Assembly: GCA_964505195.1 (NCBI GenBank)
Contig: CAZDGV010000029.1
Span: 1 to 22,187, forward strand
DNA from: CAZDGV01 sp964505195
GTDB lineage: Bacteria; Bacteroidota; Bacteroidia; Chitinophagales; Chitinophagaceae
Direction of reading: 5' to 3'
DNA length: 22,187 nt
Notes under the pieces: generated by a model
What the model saw: only the letters and a program-made list of their open reading frames with translations
The model's database searches: none
What the model was told of the DNA's origin: nothing
Shown here: positions 1-7,487 of the stretch, one piece after another
Layout of the letters: each line of letters starts with the position of its first letter
Position numbering within the stretch: the stretch's first letter is position 1
Program-made: the position numbers and the translations under genes

Positions 1-497
1 GAATGAATGGCTTGCAAAATTTTCCCCGCAACAAAATTGCTCGCGAAATGCTCATGAACCGGTCGTACAACATCGGCCATCCAGTTCATGCCAAGTCGCG
101 ACATGAATGGGTAGAAGAGATGCATTACAATTTCTTCTATCTCTGCATAAAGTGTAATCGTATCGAAAGCTTTCTTCAATTTAACTTCATCAAGCGCAAG
201 GGTTGCATCCAGCATCTGTGCAATAAATTGCTCATACATCGATTCTGTGTGCGTCAATTCGATCGTTAATGAACGGATTTCTTCGCTACTCATCCTAGCA
301 ATCTTGGAAATTTTGTATCCCTTCTGATTGAGATTTGCAATACGAAGGATGTATTTGAGATCTTCGTTATCGTAATAGCGATGCTGACTGTCCTTTCTTT
401 TTGGCGTGAAAATGCGGTACCGTTGCTCCCATACCCTCAATGTATGTGCTTTGATGCCGGATAGTTGCTCTATGTCACTAATCGTAAAATGATCCAT
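1..497 (-). CDS. MerR-family regulator, CarH/LitR-like, partial (C-terminus beyond window)
   Basis: Reading the minus strand from the ATG at 497 gives 165 complete codons that run off the left edge. Residues about 4-72 form a MerR winged helix: an ISDIEQLSGI helix, then TLRVWEQRY and a wing with QHRYYDNEDL. Residues about 80-165 are helical and contain W139 followed nine residues later by E149-H150. This is the Wx9EH signature with which CarH-type photoreceptors contact the upper face of adenosylcobalamin. The Rossmann-like B12 domain with the lower-ligand His (DxHxxG) would lie outside the window, so full B12 binding cannot be confirmed. CarH proteins generally repress carotenoid or light-stress genes in the dark. 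The gene is divergent from lepB across 169 bases. The MerR call is firm; a light-sensing role is inference. Confidence 0.9.
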   Translation of the reverse strand, partial: MDHFTISDIEQLSGIKAHTLRVWEQRYRIFTPKRKDSQHRYYDNEDLKYILRIANLNQKGYKISKIARMSSEEIRSLTIELTHTESMYEQFIAQMLDATLALDEVKLKKAFDTITLYAEIEEIVMHLFYPFMSRLGMNWMADVVRPVHEHFASNFVAGKILQAIH

Positions 498-530
498 GGG
501 GTACAGCAGTGCAATTTATTGTTGGCTTAC

Positions 531-538
531 TAAAGTTA
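531..538 (-). promoter_or_regulatory. Candidate -7 box for the MerR gene
   Basis: The minus strand reads TAACTTTA, 7 of 8 matches to the Bacteroidota -7 consensus TAnnTTTG, about 34 bases before the start codon. No TTG was found at the -33 position. The tandem repeat at 537-555 overlaps its upstream end, which would suit autorepression. This is a weak call. Confidence 0.3.
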
Positions 539-555
539 TCGAATGGTATCGAATG
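537..555. repeat. Tandem 9-base direct repeat in front of the MerR gene (candidate operator)
   Basis: TATCGAATG occurs at 537-545 and again at 547-555, so the repeat unit recurs every 10 bases, close to one helical turn. It sits about 40 bases upstream of the MerR start and on the far side of lepB's promoter. CarH-type MerR proteins are known to bind tandem direct repeats with a period near 11 bp, unlike the dyad sites of classical MerR proteins. That this is the operator is inference from position and protein type. Confidence 0.4.
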
Positions 556-618
556 TCACCTGTTTTTCTTAACATTTCTTTGGTGATAATGAAGTGTTTG
601 ATATTCTCAATAAAGACA

Positions 619-645
619 TTGAACGCTTTGAATGTCTTATTTTTG
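619..645 (+). promoter_or_regulatory. Candidate promoter for lepB
   Basis: A TTG at 619-621 is followed after 16 bases by TATTTTTG at 638-645, a perfect match to the Bacteroidota -7 box TAnnTTTG. A transcript starting about 6 bases further on would have a leader of roughly 16 bases before the lepB ATG at 667. Confidence 0.5.
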
Positions 646-666
646 TTAGAATCAAATTTCAGATGA

Positions 667-2187
667 ATGAGTTGGATCATTTTTATACTCGGAACCATTG
701 GCTTTCATGTGGGGCTGTACGGATTGTTTCAAAAAGCAGGATTACCCGGATGGAAAGCTTGTATTCCGTTTTATAATACCTGGGTTATTATTGAAAAAAT
801 GGAACTCAAGCGTTATTGGTTTTTCCTACAGTTCATTCCTTTGGTCGGAATTTTTGTTTCGGTTGCACTCATCATTGATTTTGTGAAGCATTTTGGTCGC
901 TTTAGCGTAATCGACCATACGTTGCTTGTTTTTTTTCCTTTCGTCTACTTGCCTTGGCTTGGTTTCTCCAAAACGGGGCGATACATCGGGCCTTCTGCAG
1001 TGAGATTGTACAAGAAATCAACCGTGCGTGAATGGTTCGATGCTGCAGTGTTTGCTGTGGTGGCTGCTACTATTATTCGCACATTTGTTTTTGAAGCCTA
1101 TACCATTCCGACTCCTTCCATGGAGAAATCGCTCATGGTGAACGATTTTCTGTTTGTGAGCAAGCTGAGTTATGGTCCCCGTATTCCCAATACACCGCTT
1201 TCATTCCCCTTTGTTCATCATACGCTTCCTGTGGTAGGTGGTCAGTCATATCTTGAATGGGTCAAATGGCCTTATCAGCGAATCTTGTCTTCACCAGTTA
1301 AACGCAACGACGTGGTGGTATTCAATCTTCCTGTGGGCGATACGGTAATCAATGATGAGCAGAACTACGGCTCCAAGGTTACTTACTATGAGGCCATCCG
1401 GCAGGCAGGAGGTGATCGCCAAAAAGTGTGGGATGCATTTGAAGATATCATCATCACCCGCCCCGTTGATAAAAGAGAAAATTTCATCAAGCGTTGTGTA
1501 GCGATTGCCGGCGATACACTTGAAATTAGAAATGGTATCGTTTATATCAACGGCAAAATCAATGACATCCCTCCTTATTCTGAAACCAACTATTTATTGC
1601 GCACAAAAGGGCAGCAGCTTGATTTTAGCTTACTGCAGGCAGAGTACGGCATCAGGGAAGAAATGGGAGAGGTGCGACAAGTAGGCGAGGGACTCTATGA
1701 AATCTTTCTTACGCGTGAGCAGCTTGCTATTTTCAGCAAATTGCCTTTTGTGGCATCGCTCACTCCGGTGAATTACAACTATGGAAAGGATAATTTCTTT
1801 GTAGGCGGTGCAGATATCTTTCCCAACGACACGAGCTATGCCAAGTGGACTATTGACCAATACGGACCACTTTGGGTGCCTGCAAAAGGGGCAACGCTTA
1901 CCCTAACCCCAGAAAACTACCCCCGTTATCAAAGGGCGATACGTACCTATGAAGGGAATGATTTTGAAATGCGTGATGGTAAATTTTACCTGAATGGAAA
2001 GGAAACTTCCACTTATACCTTCCGATTAAATTATTACTGGTTAATGGGAGATAACCGCCATAACTCATTGGATAGCAGATATTGGGGCTTTGTTCCGGAG
2101 GATCATGTGGTAGGTAAGGCCTGGATGATCTTCTTCAGTACTGAGAATGGAATACGTTGGAAAAGATTATTTAATCTGATTAAGTAA
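667..2187 (+). CDS. lepB: Signal peptidase I with N-terminal extra membrane domain
   Basis: This is leader peptidase, which removes signal peptides from secreted proteins at the periplasmic face of the inner membrane. Residues 1-110 form an extra hydrophobic module (GLPGWKACIPFYNTW, then further membrane segments) resembling the DUF5684-type domain found on Bacteroidota signal peptidases. A transmembrane segment at about 123-143 precedes the catalytic PTPSMEKSL box with Ser151. The general-base lysine is K275 in FIKRCVAIAGD, and the MGDNRHNSLDSRYWG box spans 460-474. At 506 residues it is well above the E. coli enzyme (324). The excess lies in the N-terminal module and in two insertions, between Ser151 and Lys275 and between Lys275 and the GDN box. 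The start at 667 follows a good candidate promoter, and a terminator follows the gene, so it is probably transcribed alone. Confidence 0.96.
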   Translation: MSWIIFILGTIGFHVGLYGLFQKAGLPGWKACIPFYNTWVIIEKMELKRYWFFLQFIPLVGIFVSVALIIDFVKHFGRFSVIDHTLLVFFPFVYLPWLGFSKTGRYIGPSAVRLYKKSTVREWFDAAVFAVVAATIIRTFVFEAYTIPTPSMEKSLMVNDFLFVSKLSYGPRIPNTPLSFPFVHHTLPVVGGQSYLEWVKWPYQRILSSPVKRNDVVVFNLPVGDTVINDEQNYGSKVTYYEAIRQAGGDRQKVWDAFEDIIITRPVDKRENFIKRCVAIAGDTLEIRNGIVYINGKINDIPPYSETNYLLRTKGQQLDFSLLQAEYGIREEMGEVRQVGEGLYEIFLTREQLAIFSKLPFVASLTPVNYNYGKDNFFVGGADIFPNDTSYAKWTIDQYGPLWVPAKGATLTLTPENYPRYQRAIRTYEGNDFEMRDGKFYLNGKETSTYTFRLNYYWLMGDNRHNSLDSRYWGFVPEDHVVGKAWMIFFSTENGIRWKRLFNLIK

Positions 2188-2225
2188 AAATTCTTATATT
2201 CGTTGTCCGAGCTTATGTGGATGGG

Positions 2226-2261
2226 TCCTTCTCTCTGATCAAAAGGAGAGAAGGATTTTTT
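2226..2261 (+). terminator. Rho-independent terminator after lepB
   Basis: A perfect 10-base-pair stem, TCCTTCTCTC at 2226-2235 and GAGAGAAGGA at 2246-2255, encloses a 10-base loop and is followed by six Ts. It lies 38 bases after the lepB stop and 17 bases before the cytidine deaminase start. Confidence 0.8.
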
Positions 2262-2277
2262 ATCTAAATCAGCAACC

Positions 2278-2763
2278 ATGATAAAACAGGAATACCATTT
2301 TAACTACGAAATTTACGATAGCATCGATCAGCTGAGCGAAGAAGACAAATGGCTGCTCGATGAGGCCAGAGAAGTTACTCAATATGCATACGCGCCCTAT
2401 TCTCGTTTTCAGGTAGGTGCGGTGGCTAAACTTAGCAACGGAGAAATCATCGCTGGAAGCAACCAGGAGAATGCTTCTTTTCCAGCCGGACTCTGTGCAG
2501 AGCGCGTGGTATTGGCATCCGTTTCCTCGCTTTATCCCAAAGTTCCTATCGAAACGATTGCCATCAGTTATTTCAACAATAATGGCGAAAGCAATCATCC
2601 TATATCGCCCTGTGGAATATGCCGACAGGCATTACAGGAGTTTCAGAGCAAAACCTCCAAAACCATTCGGTTGATTTTAGGAGGCATGCATGGTAAAGTG
2701 TACATCATTCCCGATGCATCGGCATTATTGCCGCTTTCTTTTACTTCAACAGACTTGAAGTAA
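2278..2763 (+). CDS. cdd: Cytidine deaminase
   Basis: It deaminates cytidine and deoxycytidine to uridine and deoxyuridine in pyrimidine salvage, in the cytoplasm. The protein has 161 residues, close to the usual size plus an N-terminal extension of about 25. YAPYSRFQVGA (38-48) is the substrate loop. The zinc site is complete: C73-A-E75, with E75 as proton shuttle, and P-C112-G-I-C115-R-Q. The fold is therefore that of the small homotetrameric enzymes with three cysteine ligands. The ATG at 2278 follows directly after the lepB terminator, leaving little room for a separate promoter. A weak -7-like TATATTCG lies before the hairpin, so expression may depend on it or on read-through. The next gene is convergent, 25 bases away. 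Confidence 0.95.
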   Translation: MIKQEYHFNYEIYDSIDQLSEEDKWLLDEAREVTQYAYAPYSRFQVGAVAKLSNGEIIAGSNQENASFPAGLCAERVVLASVSSLYPKVPIETIAISYFNNNGESNHPISPCGICRQALQEFQSKTSKTIRLILGGMHGKVYIIPDASALLPLSFTSTDLK

Positions 2764-2788
2764 AAAGGCTGTGCAGTGTATTGGTAGT

Positions 2789-3661
2789 TTAATCATCGCA
2801 GCATCTCGACAAATTATTCAGCTCCTCTCTTTTGTACCCTTCTTTTTCCCCTTCAAAACATTTCGCATACTCTGAAAGCAGTATTTGAATGATTTGTTTG
2901 TTGTTCATGGGACTGAAATGAGCAGGACTTTCGGTGATGCCAATGCGCCGGAGGTAGTTTTCTACATCTTTATACGCAAAAATTTGTCCTGTGCCGGGGT
3001 CAAGATAAAAATGTATGTGGTCGGGAGGAAAGCTGTTTCCAAGCAATGGATCATAGTTCCTATCGAATGCGCCAATAATAAATTGTCTCGGAATATTGAT
3101 GACATGCAGATTCATATCGAGCAACCTGGCCAGTGTAAGCATTAGAACGCCCATACTGATAGCATTCCCTTTTTTCGATTCTATAACCCTGTGCACCAAG
3201 AAGTCGTCGGGGCGTAAATAGGAAACCTCAGTACTTTTTAGCTTGTAATAGTTGAGCAGGATATTCATCATCACATTCACCTGTTCCAGCGAGGTGAGAA
3301 ACTGGTTCAGCTCAAGCCAGATATTGCGCCGGATTTTTTCCAGCTCTTTGTATAACTGAATGGTATTGATGTCAGGATAGCCATAGCGACAAACCAAGAG
3401 CGCACCTGTAAACAGATCGTTATCGCTTTCATTTGCCCAACACTGAAAATCTGTTTCCAGCTCACGGTAATGAACAGAATGGATCAACATTTCTATACGC
3501 TCTTGCACTACTTCATTGGGTGTATTTTCCCAAAGATTTTCCAAGTTGGGGATTACTGATTTTCCATAGGAGATGATCCGATCGCTGATGGTTGAATAAA
3601 TTTCCTGATCGGGATCGTCTATCAGTTTAAATAACGCATTTAGCTCTTTAGTTTGCTCCAT
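2789..3661 (-). CDS. SirB1/transglutaminase-like family protein
   Basis: The protein has 290 residues and no signal peptide. Residues about 15-65 look like a short helical (HEAT-like) segment (DPDQEIYSTISDRIISYG). Residues about 70-240 match the SirB1-type transglutaminase-like fold (Transglut_core2). The marks are LRPDDFLVHRVIESKKGNAI (149-168), a conserved helix ending in LTLARLLDMNLHVINIPRQF (175-194), and HFYLDPGTG (217-225). Members often carry a His in the segment here read as PRQF (from memory), and I see no obvious catalytic Cys, so the protein may be non-enzymatic. The role in Bacteroidota is unknown to me. Its start lies about 123 bases after the topA stop on the same strand, with a probable terminator between them. 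The C-terminus has a Cys-Cys pair near its end. Confidence 0.75.
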   Translation of the reverse strand: MEQTKELNALFKLIDDPDQEIYSTISDRIISYGKSVIPNLENLWENTPNEVVQERIEMLIHSVHYRELETDFQCWANESDNDLFTGALLVCRYGYPDINTIQLYKELEKIRRNIWLELNQFLTSLEQVNVMMNILLNYYKLKSTEVSYLRPDDFLVHRVIESKKGNAISMGVLMLTLARLLDMNLHVINIPRQFIIGAFDRNYDPLLGNSFPPDHIHFYLDPGTGQIFAYKDVENYLRRIGITESPAHFSPMNNKQIIQILLSEYAKCFEGEKEGYKREELNNLSRCCDD

Positions 3662-3722
3662 ATTCGAATTGCAGCTGGTGAATGAACCTGGCTTTCAGAC
3701 CATAAGATGCGTACTATCGTTG

Positions 3723-3749
3723 AAAAAACATGTGAAAGTTTTACACATG
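3723..3749 (-). terminator. Candidate terminator after topA
   Basis: On the minus strand CATGTG and CACATG form a 6-base-pair stem around a 9-base loop, followed at once by six Ts, 36 bases after the topA stop. The overlapping palindrome TTTTACACAT / ATGTGTAAAA (3739-3760) could form an alternative hairpin. The stem is short, so the call is moderate. Confidence 0.5.
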
Positions 3750-3784
3750 AATGTGTAAAAAAAGTATCACCATGCTGCAGCGCA

Positions 3785-6376
3785 TTATGCTTTCTTCTTT
3801 GCAGCTTTTTTTACGGCTGCTTTCTTTTTAGGAGCTGCTTTTTTCGGAGTGGCTTTTTTGGTGGCAGACTTCTTTGCAAAAGCTTGCGGCATTTGTACTT
3901 CGATCATTTTTTTCACTTCTTCCAAACTCAGATTGGTAAGTTCTTCCGGAGTGTATTTCTGGTTGTCGGCGTTGCGACCTAGTTTCAACATTTTCTTACC
4001 AAAACGGATGAAAGCTCCCCAGCGGCCATTTTCAATGGATATTTTTTCTTCCGGCCATTGCTGAATAAATCGGTTGGATTCTTTTTCCACTTTGGCTTTG
4101 ATGAGCTCTTCCATATCAGCCTCACTTAGCGCATCAAAATTATATTTACGTGGTACGTTGATGAACAAATTGTTCCATTTAATATATGGACCGAAACGAC
4201 CTTTCCCTTTGGTTACCGGTTTGTCATCGTACATCGCAACGGGTGCATCGGCAGTTTGTTTTTCATCTATTAGTGCAATGGCTCTTGGCAGATCCACCGT
4301 TAGCGGATCTTCTCCGCGCGGAATAGATATGAAAGCTTCACCCCATTTTACATATGGTCCAAATCGTCCTACATTCACCGACACTTCTTTTCCTTCATGT
4401 TCTCCTAATGTTACCGGTAGCTTGAAAAGCTCCATCGCTTCTTCGTAGCTGATGGTTTCAATACTCTGATTGGCTTTTAATCTTGCAAAAAGTGGTTTTT
4501 CGTCTTCCGACACATCGCCTATTTGTACCATGGGGCCATATCTTCCCATGCGTGCCACCACTTTTCTTCCGCTCTCCGGATCCAACCCCAATTCCCGCTC
4601 TCCTTTAATTCTTTCGGCTGTTTCGATGGTTTTTTCAACACCACGTTTAAAAGGACTATAAAATGCATTCAGCATTTCGCTCCATTTCAGCTTACCTTCC
4701 GCTACTTCATCGAACTCATTTTCAATTTTTGCGGTAAAACCATAATCCATAATCACATCGAAATGGGCTTTCAAAAAATCTGTGACTACCAGTCCGAGAT
4801 CGGTTGGAAACAATTTCGATTTTTCTGCCCCGGTGGTTTCCTGCTCCATTTCTGCACTCACATGGTTTTGCTTTAACCGCAGCACACGCAGGTCGCGGCG
4901 TATACCTTCCTTATCTCTTTTCTCTACATATCCGCGCTTAAGTATGGTGGAAATGGTGGGAGCGTAGGTGGATGGTCTGCCAATGCCCAGCTCTTCCAAT
5001 TTCTTTACCAGTGAGGCTTCTGTATAGCGTGGTGCAGGGCGACTGAATCTTTCAGTGGCTTTCATTTCCAGCAGCTCCGGCTTTTGTCCTACCTCCAGCA
5101 AGGGTAACATGCCTTCGTTTTGCTCATCTTCGGGCATGTCTTCATCATCGCGGTCTTCGCGATACACTTTCAGAAAGCCTTCAAACTTGAGCACTTCGCC
5201 TTCTGCGGTTAGACTTTCACGGTTGGTAGAAATTTCGATGTGTGCTGTCGTTTTTTCAAGTTCGGCATCTGCCATTTGCGAAGCCATGGTGCGCTTCCAT
5301 ATAAGCTCGTACAAGCGCTTACAATCGGGATCATCTACCGTGGTATTTTCCATGTATGTGGGGCGAATGGCCTCGTGTGCTTCTTGGGCACTTTCATTTT
5401 TATTTTTAAAACGTCGGAACTGATGGTAGCGTTCACCATACATGCCTTTGATGGTACGTGTAATATCTCCTAATGCTGTATCGCTCAGGTTTACACTGTC
5501 GGTACGCATGTAGGTGATTTTACCACTTTCATAAAGCTTCTGTGCCAGCAGCATGGTGCGACTTACAGAGTACCCCAGCTTTCTACTAGCTTCCTGTTGT
5601 AGGGTTGAAGTGGTGAAAGGAGGGGCTGGTGATTTTTTTCCGGGCTTCACCTGAATATCCGCAACAGTATATTCCGCCGATTTGCAGCTGTTTAAAAAAG
5701 TTTCGGCGCCCTGCTGATCGTTTTGCTTTTTCCCTTCGGCCTTGAAGCTTACCTGCTTTCCGTTTACATCTTTTGCAGTAAAAAAGGCTTCAATCTTAAA
5801 ATGACTGGTAGCATGAAAAGCATTGATTTCCCTTTCTCGTTCCGCAATCAATCGCACGGCAACACTCTGCACTCTTCCCGCACTCAAATTGTTGCGCATG
5901 CTCATTTTACGCCATAATACAGGACTCAGCTCAAAGCCCACAATGCGGTCGAGGATTCTGCGCGCCTGTTGCGCGTTAACCAGATCCATATTTACGGTTC
6001 TGGGTTTTTGCACAGCTTGCTGTATAGCAGGCTTGGTAATTTCGTGAAATACAATTCTTTTGGTGCTTTCAGGGCTCAGTCCCAGTACCTCGCAAAGGTG
6101 CCAGCTAATGGCTTCACCTTCACGGTCCTCATCCGTTGCCAGCCAAACTTCTTCTGCACGTGCTGCCAGTTTCTTAAGGTCGGAAACTACTTTTTGCTTT
6201 TCGTCCGGAATAATATATCGGGGTTTAAAATGATTGTGAACGTCAATGCCCATCTCATCTTTTTCCAAATCACGGATATGGCCGTAACAGCTCCTTACTT
6301 CAAAATCTTTTCCAAGGATTTTCTCAATCGTTTTCGCTTTTGCCGGGCTCTCTACAATCAATAAATTCTTTGCCAT
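3785..6376 (-). CDS. topA: DNA topoisomerase I (type IA), with Lys/Ala-rich tail
   Basis: It relaxes negative supercoils through a covalent 5'-phosphotyrosine intermediate. The Toprim domain starts at residue 3 (LLIVESPAKAKTI) and includes E9 and the TDEDREG acidic motif (81-87). GRVQSVAVRL lies at 167-176. The active-site Tyr is Y289 in GKITYMRTDS, with R291 beside it. After about residue 600 there are four topoisomerase C-terminal repeats, each with a GR(F/Y/W)G(P/A) core: ARMGRYGPMVQIG, NVGRFGPYVKWG, KGRFGPYIKW and NGRWGAFIRFG. There are no Cys4 zinc ribbons. The last 30 or so residues are a histone-H1-like KKA/PKK tail, likely to bind DNA non-specifically. The 863-residue length is usual for this form. 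A candidate promoter lies upstream at 6419-6447 and a candidate terminator follows the stop. Confidence 0.97.
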   Translation of the reverse strand: MAKNLLIVESPAKAKTIEKILGKDFEVRSCYGHIRDLEKDEMGIDVHNHFKPRYIIPDEKQKVVSDLKKLAARAEEVWLATDEDREGEAISWHLCEVLGLSPESTKRIVFHEITKPAIQQAVQKPRTVNMDLVNAQQARRILDRIVGFELSPVLWRKMSMRNNLSAGRVQSVAVRLIAEREREINAFHATSHFKIEAFFTAKDVNGKQVSFKAEGKKQNDQQGAETFLNSCKSAEYTVADIQVKPGKKSPAPPFTTSTLQQEASRKLGYSVSRTMLLAQKLYESGKITYMRTDSVNLSDTALGDITRTIKGMYGERYHQFRRFKNKNESAQEAHEAIRPTYMENTTVDDPDCKRLYELIWKRTMASQMADAELEKTTAHIEISTNRESLTAEGEVLKFEGFLKVYREDRDDEDMPEDEQNEGMLPLLEVGQKPELLEMKATERFSRPAPRYTEASLVKKLEELGIGRPSTYAPTISTILKRGYVEKRDKEGIRRDLRVLRLKQNHVSAEMEQETTGAEKSKLFPTDLGLVVTDFLKAHFDVIMDYGFTAKIENEFDEVAEGKLKWSEMLNAFYSPFKRGVEKTIETAERIKGERELGLDPESGRKVVARMGRYGPMVQIGDVSEDEKPLFARLKANQSIETISYEEAMELFKLPVTLGEHEGKEVSVNVGRFGPYVKWGEAFISIPRGEDPLTVDLPRAIALIDEKQTADAPVAMYDDKPVTKGKGRFGPYIKWNNLFINVPRKYNFDALSEADMEELIKAKVEKESNRFIQQWPEEKISIENGRWGAFIRFGKKMLKLGRNADNQKYTPEELTNLSLEEVKKMIEVQMPQAFAKKSATKKATPKKAAPKKKAAVKKAAKKKA

Positions 6377-6418
6377 ATGCTTGGTTGTTGCTGCGGGAAA
6401 TCATGTCCGACAGCGATG

Positions 6419-6447
6419 CAATATTATAAAATCATTCCAAAATCAAA
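6419..6447 (-). promoter_or_regulatory. Candidate promoter for topA
   Basis: On the minus strand TTTG (6447-6444) is followed after 17 bases by TAATATTG (6426-6419), which matches 7 of 8 positions of the Bacteroidota -7 box. The leader to the topA ATG would be about 36 bases. It lies between the hydrolase stop and the topA start. Confidence 0.4.
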
Positions 6448-6484
6448 GAAAGGAGCTGTTTTTTCCGCTCCATCACTGCGTATT

Positions 6485-7333
6485 TCACTGAGTAAGAAAG
6501 CGAACCGCTGCTTGCGTAACTTCTGCATCACGGTAAATTTTGCGATGCCCCAGCCCCTCTGTAAACTTAAACTGAATATGCGGCCATCCTGCTTCAGCTA
6601 CTTTTTTCACATCCGATATCGGCGTGATTAGATCATCCTGATCGTGTACCCACAATAGGGGAGTTTGAAAATTACCCGCTGCTCTTCTGATGGAAAACTG
6701 TTCAGGGGTTTTTCCTGTGCGTATGGAAATCTGTTGCTCGAATTGAAGTCTCACTGACTGGGAAAGTTGTAGAAAATCAAAAAACAGGTTGATGGCCGTA
6801 GTGGTTTCGGTGGCAGGAGCTATGAGAACGGCTTTGCGATGGGCGTTGTTGGGAAGGGTTTCAAGAAAAAGCGCAAGTGCTAGTCCGCCAAATGAATGTG
6901 CAATATAACCGTCGATCGGACCAAATCGTATATCTGCATCATGAATAAGCTGTATGTATTGCAGCAAATTCAGCGTCTTGCCCCCTGATTTTCCGTGGGC
7001 GGGTGCATCCATTGCAATGATTTCAACATCCTCCTCCAGCAGTGGTGTAATGAAATGCTCAAATTTTACAACTGAAGATTCAAAGCCATGGAGAATTTGT
7101 ATTTTCTTTTTACCACCCTTGTTAAACCTGAATGCGCTGATAAGAGTTCCCTGCCAGTGGAAGTCGATTTTTTCTGCCTTTTCAAAAATGGGACTAAGAT
7201 CGGCTTTAACTTTTCTAGTTGGTGTTGAAAAGATCTGCAAGGCTTTTTTTGCTGCCCAACGCGGAGAAAGGATGGTCATGCAGTGGAGTTGCCATTTGAG
7301 AAGCCTGATCAGCCATTTTTGTAGATCATTCAT
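6485..7333 (-). CDS. Alpha/beta-hydrolase
   Basis: The 282-residue protein has the features of a serine alpha/beta-hydrolase. An oxyanion-hole HG sits at 82-83, MDAPAHGKSGG at 108-118, and the nucleophile elbow AHSFGG at 145-150 gives Ser147. An acid is at D233 or D234 in HDQDDLITP, and the catalytic His is H263 in GLGHRKIYRD. The N-terminal 40 residues are helical and amphipathic, with no clear signal peptide. The H-x-S-x-G-G elbow and the 'HG...KF...' arrangement suggest an esterase or thioesterase-like enzyme, but the substrate cannot be told from sequence. It has its own candidate promoter at 7359-7366 and is followed after 108 bases by topA on the same strand. Confidence 0.88.
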   Translation of the reverse strand: MNDLQKWLIRLLKWQLHCMTILSPRWAAKKALQIFSTPTRKVKADLSPIFEKAEKIDFHWQGTLISAFRFNKGGKKKIQILHGFESSVVKFEHFITPLLEEDVEIIAMDAPAHGKSGGKTLNLLQYIQLIHDADIRFGPIDGYIAHSFGGLALALFLETLPNNAHRKAVLIAPATETTTAINLFFDFLQLSQSVRLQFEQQISIRTGKTPEQFSIRRAAGNFQTPLLWVHDQDDLITPISDVKKVAEAGWPHIQFKFTEGLGHRKIYRDAEVTQAAVRFLTQ

Positions 7334-7358
7334 TGTCGCGCTTTAATAGAAATGGGCG

Positions 7359-7366
7359 CAAAGATA
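7359..7366 (-). promoter_or_regulatory. Candidate -7 promoter box for the alpha/beta-hydrolase
   Basis: The minus strand reads TATCTTTG, a perfect TAnnTTTG match of the commonest Bacteroidota form, 26 bases before the start codon at 7333. No clear TTG was found at the -33 position. Confidence 0.5.
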
Positions 7367-7487
7367 GCGGTAAGTGTATGCGCAGGGAAGTAAATGATGC
7401 ATTATTATCCGAAATTGCAGCATCTTTACTGTCAAAAGCAAGTAGAAACGGCTTACCATAATGGATTGCTTTTAAAATATTTCAGTC

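Noticed and set aside
498..666. A small RNA, tRNA or riboswitch in the longest gap, or in the gap at 7334-7487
   Set aside because: No cloverleaf, no known riboswitch core and no GC-rich structured region was seen; the promoter and repeat account for part of the 498-666 gap, and 7334-7487 shows only the hydrolase -7 box.
6085..6115. A TGGCAC-like -24 element for sigma-54 on the minus strand near 6090
   Set aside because: The -12 GC is not at the required 10-base distance, and it lies inside topA coding sequence.
3707..6364. Several open frames on the plus strand opposite topA (for example 3707-3982, 4074-4448, 5055-5423, 5969-6364)
   Set aside because: They are antisense shadows of a complete, well-conserved topA; their translations show low-complexity Phe/Ser/Cys-rich sequence and no family motif.
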